Notes: generated by a model from the sequence alone, not told the origin. 64,000 bases of DNA from Clostridium muellerianum (GCF_012926525.1 NZ_JABBNI010000001.1:62001-126000); one strand, 5' to 3'; shown: positions 25,201 to 34,287, numbered from the stretch's first letter. Program-made: numbers and translations.

Positions 25201-27554
25201 TTCAAGGGCAATCTTGGATAACTCAACAATTAGTTAATGAAGATACTGAAATAGTAACCTTTAATGTAAAAGATAATAATGAAAGAATATTAATAGATGT
25301 AGATTCAAGTATCATTCTTGAAAGTAGCAATATTAAAAATGAAGTTGTAAAGAAAATAGTAGGAATGACACCGGGGGATGATATCAATTTATATGAAGAA
25401 TCTGATATGGACTTCTGTATAGACCCCAATTCCTTAGTTCCATCAACAATCCCAGTAGGTGCTAAGGTTTATGCTGGCAAGAGTACAGATAAGACAAATG
25501 CTACTGATGATGATTATACTAATGCATGTAAGATATTAGCTCCTCTTGGATATACAGTTATAGATACAACAAGTATGACATTAGAAGATAAAAAGAAAGC
25601 TCTTTTCAAGCCTTTTGATATAGTGATAGGGGGAGTATTAGCTGGAACCAAGCCATCTGATTTTGACCCTAAAACAGGTAACTTATTAACTTCAAAACCC
25701 TCTGAGACAGACACTACTGATACAAGAACAACAAGAGTTACTGGTATGCCTATGGAAGTAAACATATATCCTGCAATACGTTTGCAAGGTAGTGCTAATA
25801 ATCCGGGGCGTGAAGGAACAAAATTAGCAATGCAGGAATTTGCTGATAGATATAATAAAGAGAAAAAAGGTGGAGAATTAGGTGAATATACATCTAATAT
25901 TTGCCCTAAAGGAGTAACACTGATGTACAAGGTTCCTAGTGGAAGTAATGTATATGGAGCTGGAGCGGATTACTATAATGCAATTCGCTATTTAAACTCT
26001 TTTGGATTTAATAACTTCGTAAATGTTGGGGTGATGACAGATGCACAAAAACAAGCTATTGGATTTACAAAAAATGATATCATCGTAGGAGGAGTTCAAG
26101 CAAGTGATACTGCAACAACTAATACAGGTCAATCTGTTACAGTTACGGGTATTGGTGCTATTCCTTTAAATGGAGCTTTAAGACTGGGTGGTGTGGATAG
26201 ATATGATACAGAAGCTAAAATTAAAGCGTATAGTGAGAGCTTAAGAATAAAGACGATAGAAGCAGGTGACATCGTAAAACTTAAGATAAAGATTAATAAT
26301 CCTAACAACATGATAATAGATAGTAATAAAACAGCATCTGGAGATGATGTTGCATTAGAAAATAGCAATGAGACCATAGATGAAAATATTAGAATAGAAT
26401 ATCACATCGTAAAAAGTGTAACTCCATTAAGTCGTAATAGGGTTCACATTGATTTCTATGAAAATATTAGAACTATAGGCTTTATTTCAGAAATTGAGAT
26501 AACAGATTTATATAAATTATATGAAACTAGGACTGCTGAGGATTATCTTTTTAGTGGGAGTTATCAGATTAAAATAGGCGATGACAAAAATAAAACAATG
26601 CTAAATATAGTAAAAGCAATAAACGGGACAGGCGTGTATGGAGTGGAATATAGTCAATACACATTCAAACACTCAATTGTTTTAGGTCAAATAGCTTCTG
26701 AGAATGAAATTGAATTGGATGCGATAGAAGCAGGAACAAAAGGAAATATACCTGTAAGTTTGGTGGATAAATTAGACCCTAAAAATAGATTCTTAACTTC
26801 TTCATTAGAAGGTGGAAAAGACTGTACTCAATCTGATGCGATAAAGGCTTTGGCTAAAACGATACTTGAACAAAACGATAAGAAGGAAAGATATAATAAA
26901 GACAAGTACGATGTTACTTATGATGCAACTACTTTAACTATTACACACAAAATGTGTGGTGAAAAGTATAATGATATTATATGTCTTGCTAATGTAAATC
27001 AGCAAATTCAAATGCCATATATTATAACAAATACGGGTGTAAAGAATGTTGATAATGGTAGTTTGATTAATCTTAAGGACTTCTTAAATAGAGAGAAACA
27101 GGTAGCTAAGTGGAAAAACTTCACATTAATAGGTGGAGAAGACCCAAAAGCTGAAGATTGTGTAATAACTCTTGTGGCTAAGATAAAAGAAAAGCACTCT
27201 GCGGAGATAATAACAACTTACTTTAAGAAGGACGATGGAACCGATGATAAAACTGGCTTTAATATTGAGTATGCTAAGGTTGGAGAGATTGGAAATAATG
27301 CACCACTTGACACAACATGTGTAAATGGTAGATTATCGGGAAAGAAGCTTAAGGGTGGATTAGATGGTTTACAGGTTGGAGAGGTGATAACTATAGACAA
27401 TGAGAGACAAATCATAGAAAGTAGTTTAAAGAAAAATAGATATAAAAACTTTAATAATAATTGGCTAAGCGTTCCACTTGATGGCGTAATGTTGCGAGTT
27501 AGACAAGGTAATTTTACAATAACGTTCGCGTACAGGGAAAAATATTACATTTAG
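22212..27554 (+). CDS. Giant Dit-like phage tail protein with Ig-like and CWB2-like repeats
   Basis: 1780 residues. Residues 1-160 look like a siphophage distal tail (Dit) domain: FYFNGSYASDFGIINVNIDS at the start, then IELQLAFSDEI and ending in NVTFETNSDICYS. Residues about 470-870 hold four Big_5 (SbsA Ig-like) domains, each with an F(D/Q)...D..TI.N....D.G motif and Y.Y...Y.L.V. Residues 895-1360 hold three copies of a degenerate module containing FTKNDIIVGGV and RLGGVDRYDT, reminiscent of CWB2. The C-terminal 400 residues are unassigned. No signal peptide is present. This fits an adsorption or display protein left from a phage. Confidence 0.55.
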   Translation: MIKASENFYFNGSYASDFGIINVNIDSSGMIQEPFFSNRTLNKTKLKYKDNAYFQNIQTDVKQIELQLAFSDEIVVTNSLKRAVQRWLLDTTGYKELWFEQDCQVLNDEYDITKPKRIYMATVVNNSMFNHFNLPAGYFNVTFETNSDICYSLERGNQPYKVMESEDETEDSSKIYFFNHSDFLIKPQIKIQVGHVPGTDENNQSIKMTSHEIDDLSLGGNSELNDNFRRIYDVQKTDFSKFPPFEFSEGKSASGIFQLLGTIFYGEKFILGNNTYEFDLGYGKPYNKLETSNIMVPVFAKKASNILVFNENSWVNDGSTITIGNQCFEFDSNDLVSPQAVKVDISNYVDRGKARLYLNSNLMPGETMKVGDINYEFMGGTREDIIKMTDHLLTDGSEINYLVNTDRNTLVSDNVNISTKKLKDVDKCLVRNISKNPSDIGIRKMGYWNKDFVRVLWDSESNEDYQQEINNVPILGRIIITFDNQVDEKTINNDTIQIRDIEGKLIDCTHDISKDKKVIGVTPKTPYSYDNYYYLYVSKGVKDIKGESFHQVRKIKVHTKKENDTTIDKYDGVSPIKTFSIYSAQKIDSSTLSNNVYVVEEGSSIHYDVNINLVDSGKIINVSPKNRYGYGKTYELHVGVGIKNVDGTAILGSERIIDFTVQTEVNETHVDNDFIPLSNVPISETIKIPFDGKLDSGYVNNSLVGNAVILQDGDKIQVYIDININSIAPNILDITPKKALKYNSYYFLYISQALKLDGKSNISAPLQYKLITETEASAKNIINSDANNELTTSETGDKSLLQIDLGSCNTDKVITYHYNAPLDTSTINNTNVWVKDCKGNKVDIIVEPTTDNTGIQIFPSPVWENGESYKVYINNQVKTSSKPRVFAGSVPPDGDYENAVNIFGKYFDVIKTNGFKVQENNIIDHNGNQVVFTKNDIVFQNNYGIKKEDLNDDGSVKDGTSITSIPAKGINTENAKNLASTDRVATKIAMQEKMNEIQGQSWITQQLVNEDTEIVTFNVKDNNERILIDVDSSIILESSNIKNEVVKKIVGMTPGDDINLYEESDMDFCIDPNSLVPSTIPVGAKVYAGKSTDKTNATDDDYTNACKILAPLGYTVIDTTSMTLEDKKKALFKPFDIVIGGVLAGTKPSDFDPKTGNLLTSKPSETDTTDTRTTRVTGMPMEVNIYPAIRLQGSANNPGREGTKLAMQEFADRYNKEKKGGELGEYTSNICPKGVTLMYKVPSGSNVYGAGADYYNAIRYLNSFGFNNFVNVGVMTDAQKQAIGFTKNDIIVGGVQASDTATTNTGQSVTVTGIGAIPLNGALRLGGVDRYDTEAKIKAYSESLRIKTIEAGDIVKLKIKINNPNNMIIDSNKTASGDDVALENSNETIDENIRIEYHIVKSVTPLSRNRVHIDFYENIRTIGFISEIEITDLYKLYETRTAEDYLFSGSYQIKIGDDKNKTMLNIVKAINGTGVYGVEYSQYTFKHSIVLGQIASENEIELDAIEAGTKGNIPVSLVDKLDPKNRFLTSSLEGGKDCTQSDAIKALAKTILEQNDKKERYNKDKYDVTYDATTLTITHKMCGEKYNDIICLANVNQQIQMPYIITNTGVKNVDNGSLINLKDFLNREKQVAKWKNFTLIGGEDPKAEDCVITLVAKIKEKHSAEIITTYFKKDDGTDDKTGFNIEYAKVGEIGNNAPLDTTCVNGRLSGKKLKGGLDGLQVGEVITIDNERQIIESSLKKNRYKNFNNNWLSVPLDGVMLRVRQGNFTITFAYREKYYI

Positions 27555-27568
27555 AGATAATTTTAAGG

Positions 27569-27606
27569 AGTATTACATTATAATTTTGTTGATGTAATAC
27601 TTCTTT
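27569..27606 (+). terminator. Intrinsic terminator
   Basis: AGTATTACAT (27569-27578) and ATGTAATACT (27592-27601) pair perfectly and are followed by TCTTTATTT. Confidence 0.65.
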
Positions 27607-27646
27607 ATTTAAAAGAAAAATTAAAATATAGATAGGAGAGAAAACA

Positions 27647-28228
27647 ATGATAAATAACAGAGAAACTGAACAGATATGGAAAGAAGCTTTAAAGGATATA
27701 GAAGAAAATATGAAAAATGATGTTGCAATAACTATAGATAATGATAACTTACGAGGAAATTTAATAAATATTTTTAGCATTTTTGATAATATATCCTATG
27801 AAATAGATAATGAAAGGACTGAAGAATGTAAAAGGATTTTATATAAAGATGAGTATTTTGAAGCGATAAAGTATTTGCTTAAGGATTATAAGATAAGTTT
27901 TGTAATGGAGCTAATTGACTCTATGAAGCATTTTTATAAAAGGCTCTGCGAAAATGTAGAAGGAAAGGAAATATTTGTAACCTATAAGAAAGCAAATAAT
28001 ATGTATCATTTTATAGAATTAATGTTTACAGAAAAAATAGTTAAAACCTTGTTCCGTAATAATATTGTAGAGCATTTATTTTTTGTACAAGATAATAAAA
28101 ACAGATTAAATAAAGCAGTATTTATAAATAATATAGATGCGTTAAGTGTATTATATAATAAGCTGGCAGATGAAAGGGGAATTCCAGAAAAATTTAGAAA
28201 AAAGATAGTTTTAGATAATATTAGATAA
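27647..28228 (+). CDS. Hypothetical protein, 193 aa
   Basis: ATG follows ATAGGAGAGAAAAC. The product is helical, charged and soluble, with no recognised motif. It lies directly after the giant tail-like gene but has a terminator between them, so it is likely transcribed separately or by read-through. Confidence 0.5.
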   Translation: MINNRETEQIWKEALKDIEENMKNDVAITIDNDNLRGNLINIFSIFDNISYEIDNERTEECKRILYKDEYFEAIKYLLKDYKISFVMELIDSMKHFYKRLCENVEGKEIFVTYKKANNMYHFIELMFTEKIVKTLFRNNIVEHLFFVQDNKNRLNKAVFINNIDALSVLYNKLADERGIPEKFRKKIVLDNIR

Positions 28229-28316
28229 TTTAACACAGCAAATGAATAAAATGTCTAAAAAGGTTAAGAATATAAGTGGGAAATGTTTTTTTAGTGGTTC
28301 ATGGGAACATTCGCAA

Positions 28317-28416
28317 GTATAAGTTAGTTGTGACATGGCTTATACGGCAACCCCTTTTTTTTGATTAAAAGTTGCATGGAAGAAGATAAGCTAGTCGTTA
28401 CCTAGCTTATTTTTGT
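28317..28416 (+). terminator. Two consecutive hairpins, terminator-like
   Basis: GTATAAG (28317-28323) pairs with CTTATAC (28339-28345) and is followed by CCCC and T8. A second hairpin, ATAAGCTAG (28386-28394) with CTAGCTTAT (28402-28410), is followed by TTTTTGTTT. Either both end the upstream gene or the first belongs to a leader of the exported-protein gene at 28549. Confidence 0.55.
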
Positions 28417-28548
28417 TTGTTATAAAACTGAGAAAGTAATTTTAAAAAATAGTTAACAAATTGTATACAGAATGTTAAAGAATTATTTACCAGTATTTCA
28501 TTTTTTGATATACTTATATAAACAAATGAAGAAAGGTGCAGATTAATT

Positions 28549-29352
28549 ATGGCAAAAAATAAGATACTTATGATAATTAGTGGAATACTTTTATCATGTT
28601 TATTATTTATAGGTTCTGCGTTTGGAACTTCTAAGATTGTACAAGCTAAAAATTACAATAATTTAGTTAACTCTGCTAATCAAAATTTTAATTCTGGTAA
28701 TTATGATGAAGCTATATCATTATATGATAAAGCCCTACAAATAAAGGATGATAGCAATGTAGTAAAGAATAGAGCTATGGCACAAAATTATAAGCAATAT
28801 CAAAATACATATAATGAAGGATTAAAATTAATAACAGATAAGAAGTATTCAGAAGCTATACAAAAGTTAGGCACAATTAATCAAGTTGCAGGACAAGTAT
28901 ATACTAATGCTCAAGGTAAAATAGAAGAATGTAGAAAGAATATTATAAGTGATAATATACAAAATGCTAATACGGCTATATCTAATAAAGATTATGATAG
29001 TGCTAATAAATATATTGCTGAAGTATTAAAAATAGATTCAAATAATACAAATGCAAAACAATTACAAACTACTATTGCACAGGCTCAACAAAAAGATAAG
29101 GAAGAATCTGAACAACAAAATACTAAATCTGTAGAGGTTAACTCACAAGGAAATAATAATAGCCAAAAGGTTCATAAAAATAATGAACAATCTCAAAATA
29201 CATCCAGTGGATTAGATGAAATCAATGATGAAATAAATCAATGTAATAACTATATATCTACTTTAGATAAGGGAAGTCAAAAGTATAGAGATGCTTTACA
29301 TTATAAAGCTAATTTACTAAATAAAAAATTAAATATTTTGCAATCTCGATAA
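28549..29352 (+). CDS. Exported TPR protein
   Basis: A 267-residue protein. A signal peptide or anchor covers residues 1-34 (ILMIISGILLSCLLFIGSAF). TPR-like helices follow (NFNSGNYDEAISLYDKAL, then DKKYSEAIQKLG, then NKDYDSANKYIAEVLKID). A Gln/Asn/Ser-rich linker (190-225) leads to a helical C-terminus. ATG follows GAAAGGTG. TPRs mediate protein contacts, so it probably scaffolds the surface proteins encoded next to it. Confidence 0.7.
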   Translation: MAKNKILMIISGILLSCLLFIGSAFGTSKIVQAKNYNNLVNSANQNFNSGNYDEAISLYDKALQIKDDSNVVKNRAMAQNYKQYQNTYNEGLKLITDKKYSEAIQKLGTINQVAGQVYTNAQGKIEECRKNIISDNIQNANTAISNKDYDSANKYIAEVLKIDSNNTNAKQLQTTIAQAQQKDKEESEQQNTKSVEVNSQGNNNSQKVHKNNEQSQNTSSGLDEINDEINQCNNYISTLDKGSQKYRDALHYKANLLNKKLNILQSR

Positions 29353-29376
29353 TATAAGAAAAGGGGATAAGAAAAA

Positions 29377-31206
29377 ATGAATAAACAAAAGATAAAAATG
29401 AAAAACATCTTATTAGGATTAACATTAACATCAATTTTTACCATAGGCACTACATTAGTATATAATAACAATGTATATGCAAGTGACCCTATTACAATTA
29501 ATCGTATTAGTGGACAAGACAGGTTTGAAACCTCAGTAAAATTATCTCAATACTGGAGACAGTATAGTGACTATGCAGTTCTAGTTAACTCAGAGGATTA
29601 CCCCGATGCTGTAGCAGTAGCTCCATTAGCAAGAAAATTTGAAGCCCCTATATTGTTAACTAATAAAGATAGTATTCCAAATGTGATAAAATCAGAACTA
29701 CAAAGATTAAAAGTTAGAAAAGTATTTATTATTGGTGGAACTGGTGTAATTTCAAAAAATGTAGAAAATGAATTAAGCAATTTAGGAATTACTGTAGAAG
29801 AGAGAATTGCAGGACAAGATAGATTTGAAACATCTACTAAAATTGCACATCATCTTGTTAGTAGAAAAAATGATGTTTATGTTGTTGAAAATGAGAATTG
29901 GCAAGATGCTTTAGCGATATCTCCAGTAGCATCATATTATAACGCTCCTATTATATTAGTGGACAAAGATAATGGGGTAGCCAATACAATAAAACAAAAT
30001 ATATGCAATGAATTTCACACTTACCTATTAGTTGGCGAAAAATATCATCAAGATTTTAGAAACCAAGCTGAAAAAGGATTAGGTGAAGGTACTGGAAATG
30101 GAATTGCTGTAAATGTTCTAGGTAACACGAAAGAAGATACAAATATTGAGATATACAATACATTTAAAGATACTGGTAATATTGAAACAGATGGAGCTTT
30201 AAAATTAGATAGAGTATATTTAGTATCAAATGAAGGATTAGCAGATGCTTTATCACTATCAACTATAGCAGGGCAAGATAGAAGTATGATACTATTTGTA
30301 AATAAAGATTACTACGGTACTGCTAAGAAATTTTTAACTGAAAATGCAAGTAAGATAAAAGATATAGAAGTAGTTGGTGGAACGGGTATACTTCCTCAAA
30401 ATGTAGTAGATGATTTATATAATAGCATGACAAACACTAAGGCTACACAAGATGCACAAGCTAAGGCTCAATATGAAAAAGACTGGAATGATAGGAATGC
30501 AGTAGTATTTACTACTCCAGACAAATATGTGGAGCCACCGATAACATTTTTAGAAGGAAGTAAAATACTTGGAGCATATTTAAATGTTGATTATAATAAG
30601 GTATATGGAGAAGATGGTCAAATGGGAGTAAATATGCTAGGATTCAATGACTTAACCCTTACTGATGGTAGAAACCTAGCTAGTGTTACACATGCTCATA
30701 TGTGTACAGCTGTTGAAACAGGTTTGGTTAATGGTAAATTCAACTATATATTATTACTTGACAGAAACAGTGGGAATTTGTATGAGAAGGTCGATAGAAA
30801 TAATCCAAACGCAAAGGAATTTAAACTTGTAAAAAATGTGTTGGGTAAGCCACCAGTAGTACCCAAAACATCAGATAAATTAACATCACAGTTGTCACTC
30901 AAACAATCAGATGAACTAATGCGTCAATATTTAAGCGAGGGTGACCATGAGTGGGGAGGTATAAAGGCTTATGAAAAGTATGGATATATATATATTGATG
31001 GAGTATATGAAAATTACATTGTAGAAGATGGCACAAACTTATTAGGACATAACTGTTTGGTCTCACATGGAGAGGGCGTAGGACATGAATTAAGTCCTTG
31101 TTCATATATTTTAGATAGAGGTACAGGAAATTTATATGTAAAAGTAGACAAAAGCAATAAAGGTTCGAAAGTATATAAATTTGTAAAAAATTTATTAGCT
31201 AAATAG
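29377..31206 (+). CDS. Cell wall-binding repeat 2 (CWB2) surface protein
   Basis: 609 residues. The signal peptide at 1-36 ends near VYAS. Two clear CWB2 repeats follow (RISGQDRFETSVKLSQ, RIAGQDRFETSTKIAH, each with DA.A..P.A and VFIIGGTG), and a third, more diverged one (VYLVSNEGLADALSLS to IEVVGGTG), together make the trimeric wall-anchoring module. The C-terminal 250 residues are two copies of an unknown domain, each ending in LDR.(S/T)GNLY.KVD and LVKN.L or FVKN.L. CWB2 binds clostridial secondary wall polymers. It lies 25 bases after the TPR gene, so the two form an operon. Confidence 0.8.
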   Translation: MNKQKIKMKNILLGLTLTSIFTIGTTLVYNNNVYASDPITINRISGQDRFETSVKLSQYWRQYSDYAVLVNSEDYPDAVAVAPLARKFEAPILLTNKDSIPNVIKSELQRLKVRKVFIIGGTGVISKNVENELSNLGITVEERIAGQDRFETSTKIAHHLVSRKNDVYVVENENWQDALAISPVASYYNAPIILVDKDNGVANTIKQNICNEFHTYLLVGEKYHQDFRNQAEKGLGEGTGNGIAVNVLGNTKEDTNIEIYNTFKDTGNIETDGALKLDRVYLVSNEGLADALSLSTIAGQDRSMILFVNKDYYGTAKKFLTENASKIKDIEVVGGTGILPQNVVDDLYNSMTNTKATQDAQAKAQYEKDWNDRNAVVFTTPDKYVEPPITFLEGSKILGAYLNVDYNKVYGEDGQMGVNMLGFNDLTLTDGRNLASVTHAHMCTAVETGLVNGKFNYILLLDRNSGNLYEKVDRNNPNAKEFKLVKNVLGKPPVVPKTSDKLTSQLSLKQSDELMRQYLSEGDHEWGGIKAYEKYGYIYIDGVYENYIVEDGTNLLGHNCLVSHGEGVGHELSPCSYILDRGTGNLYVKVDKSNKGSKVYKFVKNLLAK

Positions 31207-31218
31207 ATAAAAGTAGAT

Positions 31219-31258
31219 AAAAAGGAAATTCATTATATGGTGAATTCCTTTTTATATG
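31219..31258 (+). terminator. Intrinsic terminator
   Basis: AAAAAGGAAATTCA (31219-31232) pairs, with one bulge, with TGAATTCCTTTTT (31241-31253). Confidence 0.7.
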
Positions 31259-31331
31259 CTTTAAATGACTTTAGTGATAACTTTTAGAAATTTAAATATA
31301 TATAATAAACATAATACGGGGGACTAATAAA

Positions 31332-32579
31332 ATGAAAAATAAATTCTTAATAGCAATAATTTTTAGTGCTTTTTTATTGATTGCACCTGATGTAAAAGCG
31401 GCAAATTATACTGATTATCAAACAGTAGATAAAAATAAAACATGGACATTAAAGTTTACTGGAAATGTTGGTTTTGATGATGCAACTAAGCAAGGTATTA
31501 CTGTAACAGATAGTAAAGGTAATCCAGTAAATGTAGGTATTAAATTAGGAAAAGATGATAGCAGAATGGTTACAGTAACAGCTCCAACAGAAGGTTATAC
31601 AGCAGGGGAAAGTTATATATTAAATATTGGAACTAAAGTACATTCTAATAAGGGCAAGGCATTGAAGAAAGAATATAAAGTGCATTTTAATATTAGAAAA
31701 GATGATGACAGCATAGTAACCTTTAAAGATAAAAATTTAGAACAAGCAGTAAGAGAACAAATAAGAAAAACTACAGGAAACTTAACAATCAAAGACATTA
31801 AAGGAATAACAAAGTTATATGCTCGTAACATGAATATACAAGATATTAGTGGAATTGAGCATTTAACTAACTTACAGAAGCTTTATCTAGGGGATAATCG
31901 AATAAGTAATATAAATGGATTGAAAGAGTTAACTAATTTAAACGAGCTTTGTTTAGATGAAAATCAAATTAAAGATATAAGTCCATTGCAAGGATTGATT
32001 AGGTTACAATCGCTTCACTTATATAGAAATCAAATAAGTGATATAAATGGGATAAAAGAGTTAACTGACTTGCAAGAACTTGATTTATCTAATAATCCAA
32101 TAAGTGATATAAGTGGATTAAAGAAATTAACTAATTTGAAATCTCTTCGCTTATTTGGTACTAAATTAACTAATTTATCTGTATTAAAAGGCTTGTATAA
32201 TTTGCAGAAGCTTGACATAGGAAATAGCCAAGTTAGTGATATAAATGAACTAAAAGGGTTAACTAACTTACAGGAGCTTGATTTAATATACAATACAATA
32301 AGTGATATAGATGTACTAAAAAGCTTGACTAATTTGAAATCTCTTTACATATACAGAACGCAAATAACTGATATAAGCGTACTAAAAAAGTTGCCTAATC
32401 TGAAATCGCTTAGTTTAGAGAATACTCAAACAAGTGATTTGAGTACGCTAAAGACATTAACTAATTTAGTGTCTCTATACATATATTATGACGGTGAATT
32501 AAATGAAGATGATGTGACAAAAGTAGAGAATGTTTTACCTCGATGTGGAATTGGTGTATTTAAAATAGGAGCATATTAG
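31332..32579 (+). CDS. Exported leucine-rich-repeat protein (internalin-like)
   Basis: 415 residues. The signal peptide KNKFLIAIIFSAFLLIAPDV ends near residue 25. Residues 30-120 are one Big_5 Ig-like domain (WTLKFTGNVGFDDA to ESYILNIG). An LRR cap with IKDIKGITKLYARNMNIQDI leads to about nine 22-residue repeats of the pattern LTNLQ.L.L..N.ISDI..L. No LPXTG or wall-anchoring domain is seen, so it is secreted or held by partners. Its Big_5 domain links it with the giant tail-like protein upstream. Adhesion is the likely role. Confidence 0.8.
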   Translation: MKNKFLIAIIFSAFLLIAPDVKAANYTDYQTVDKNKTWTLKFTGNVGFDDATKQGITVTDSKGNPVNVGIKLGKDDSRMVTVTAPTEGYTAGESYILNIGTKVHSNKGKALKKEYKVHFNIRKDDDSIVTFKDKNLEQAVREQIRKTTGNLTIKDIKGITKLYARNMNIQDISGIEHLTNLQKLYLGDNRISNINGLKELTNLNELCLDENQIKDISPLQGLIRLQSLHLYRNQISDINGIKELTDLQELDLSNNPISDISGLKKLTNLKSLRLFGTKLTNLSVLKGLYNLQKLDIGNSQVSDINELKGLTNLQELDLIYNTISDIDVLKSLTNLKSLYIYRTQITDISVLKKLPNLKSLSLENTQTSDLSTLKTLTNLVSLYIYYDGELNEDDVTKVENVLPRCGIGVFKIGAY

Positions 32580-32583
32580 TGAT

Positions 32584-32625
32584 AAAAAAGCTTACAGTAA
32601 ATTAGAACTGTGAGCTTTTTTATTC
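32584..32625 (+). terminator. Intrinsic terminator
   Basis: AAAAAAGCTTACAGT (32584-32598) pairs with ACTGTGAGCTTTTTT (32607-32621) with one mismatch, followed by T residues. Confidence 0.75.
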
Positions 32626-32939
32626 AGAAGGGCTATAGACTGCCAATTAGGGAATTGACATTGGAATATTTTGTAAATTAAAAAAGGCGATTTCTTTTAA
32701 GTTTTAGGAATTATTTTCAAATTGTAGTAGGATTAATAGTGCTTATATCTCTTCGAGGATTTAAGTAATATTAAGTTTAATTTTAATCTAATGTTACTTG
32801 AAAAATTTATTAAATTAACCTAAAATAATTTGATAATGTAAGTGTTTTTTTGATTTAATTTGAAAATCTACAATGATGATAAAATTAATGATATTGAGTA
32901 TAATAGTATCAATCAACTTTCGAAAAGAGGGAAGAGTTA
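32626..32939. other. Noncoding spacer with promoter region of the Phd gene
   Basis: AT-rich, no gene seen. A TATAAT lies near 32900 within GATATTGAGTATAATAGTATC, an imperfect palindrome that could be the autoregulatory operator of the downstream Phd-type antitoxin. Confidence 0.35.
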
Positions 32940-33260
32940 ATGCTAAACAATACAGAAAATTCTATAGTTCCTATTTCTAGATTTAATAATGGAGAAGCAG
33001 GTAAAATTTTTGATGAAGTAAATAAAAGTGGTTGTAAAATTGTGGTTAAAGATAATAAGCCAATATGTGTGCTTATCAGTCCCAAAGAGTACCGAGATAT
33101 TATAGAAACAATAGAAGATTGTGAATTAATAATTGAAGCTGAACAACGCATGAAAAATGAAGATGGTATGAAGAGCTACTCCATGGAAGAAATTATGAAG
33201 AAATATGGAATAACACAGGAAGAATTGGATGCTATGGAAGATGTGGAGATAGAGGAGTAA
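32940..33260 (+). CDS. Phd/YefM-type antitoxin
   Basis: 106 residues. IVPISRFNNGEAGKIFDEVN, KIVVKDNKPICVLISPKEYR and the following helix give the Phd/YefM fold: N-terminal DNA-binding part, then a disordered acidic C-terminus for toxin neutralisation. ATG follows AGAGGGAAGAG. No RelE-, Doc- or YoeB-like gene follows; the next gene is a HExxH protein 230 bases away. It therefore looks like an orphan antitoxin or one with an unusual partner. Confidence 0.75.
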   Translation: MLNNTENSIVPISRFNNGEAGKIFDEVNKSGCKIVVKDNKPICVLISPKEYRDIIETIEDCELIIEAEQRMKNEDGMKSYSMEEIMKKYGITQEELDAMEDVEIEE

Positions 33261-33493
33261 GTTGAATAATTAAAAGTATATAAATGGAGCTGAAATAAAA
33301 AAACGGAATGAAACAAAGATTAAGTTTATAATTTATAAAACTTGGATATAATAAGAAATAAGTAAGGAAATCGTGTGGTTTTTGTTACTTAGTGTATGTT
33401 AGATTTAAAAAATTGGTGCTTTGTTGTGGAAGCACCTTTTCGCTTTTTTGAATCTATTATTTGGTAATAAAGATTGAATTATGGGTGATTGTA

Positions 33494-34165
33494 ATGAGAG
33501 TATCAAAAGTAGGTAAACTAATAGTAAAAAATTATTCGAATGTAATTTCAAATGAGGAAATAAATGAATGTATGAAAGTTCTTTCAATAGAATATAAAAA
33601 GGTTAAAGCAAAAGTATTTATTCATAAAAATTTTAAAGGGTATTTTTATTTTTGTGTAAAAAATGTGAGGTTGTTGGATTTGCTGGGGGCAGTGGAAGAG
33701 CGGGGTATTGAAAAAATAAGAAAGAATAATATAACTGAAGGTCTTTATAAACGTAATAAAAATGAAATTCATATTTTTGAAGAAAGAATACGAGAAAGTC
33801 TTATATTAAAGAAAAAAGCTTTTAAAGAATTGGAAGATTGGAAATATGTAGATGAAACACTGTGGAAAAAATATGAGGATATGTGGACTAAATATAAAAT
33901 AATTTATGACTTAATTCATGAAATGACACATGCTATTCAATTCAGCAAAAATAAATTTACTGTAACCTTTAAGGATATACTAAAAAAATGGGATGATAAA
34001 AAATATGAAATAGATGCTGTGACGAGGAGCGAGGCTATTTATAAAAAACTAGATAAGGATTTTATTAAAATACTAAAAGTAGATGGTATCCATGTTTATC
34101 ATCAATATGAAGATGAGCTATATGTAGGTTTTAAATATAATATAACATATAAAAGTATTAACTAA
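33494..34165 (+). CDS. Zinc-metallopeptidase-like protein (HExxH)
   Basis: About 223 residues from the ATG at 33494. YDLIHEMTHAIQFSKNK near residue 140 is a HExxH zinc-binding motif within a helix, and EIDAVTRSEAIY some 35 residues later supplies a possible third ligand. No signal peptide or membrane helix is present, so it acts in the cytoplasm. The family is uncertain; ImmA/IrrE-like anti-repressor proteases are one comparison, but the surrounding sequence is not typical. Confidence 0.55.
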   Translation: MRVSKVGKLIVKNYSNVISNEEINECMKVLSIEYKKVKAKVFIHKNFKGYFYFCVKNVRLLDLLGAVEERGIEKIRKNNITEGLYKRNKNEIHIFEERIRESLILKKKAFKELEDWKYVDETLWKKYEDMWTKYKIIYDLIHEMTHAIQFSKNKFTVTFKDILKKWDDKKYEIDAVTRSEAIYKKLDKDFIKILKVDGIHVYHQYEDELYVGFKYNITYKSIN

Positions 34166-34287
34166 GAATTATAGTATTTTTTGGTTCATATAGGTAATAT
34201 TTATGATTTAGTTATAAATAACTTAGAAATGAGCATAATGTAAATAGAAAAGCCGTTGAGGTTTTTGTTAATATGTTTTTGAGTTAT

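Noticed and set aside
25514-25930. Minus-strand 138-codon open frame inside the giant tail-like gene
   Set aside because: It lies wholly opposite a convincing 5.3-kb gene, has no ribosome site and shows composition of an antisense shadow.
33261-33493. Remnant of a RelE-type toxin after the Phd gene
   Set aside because: No frame in this spacer shows RelE-like residues over more than a few codons.
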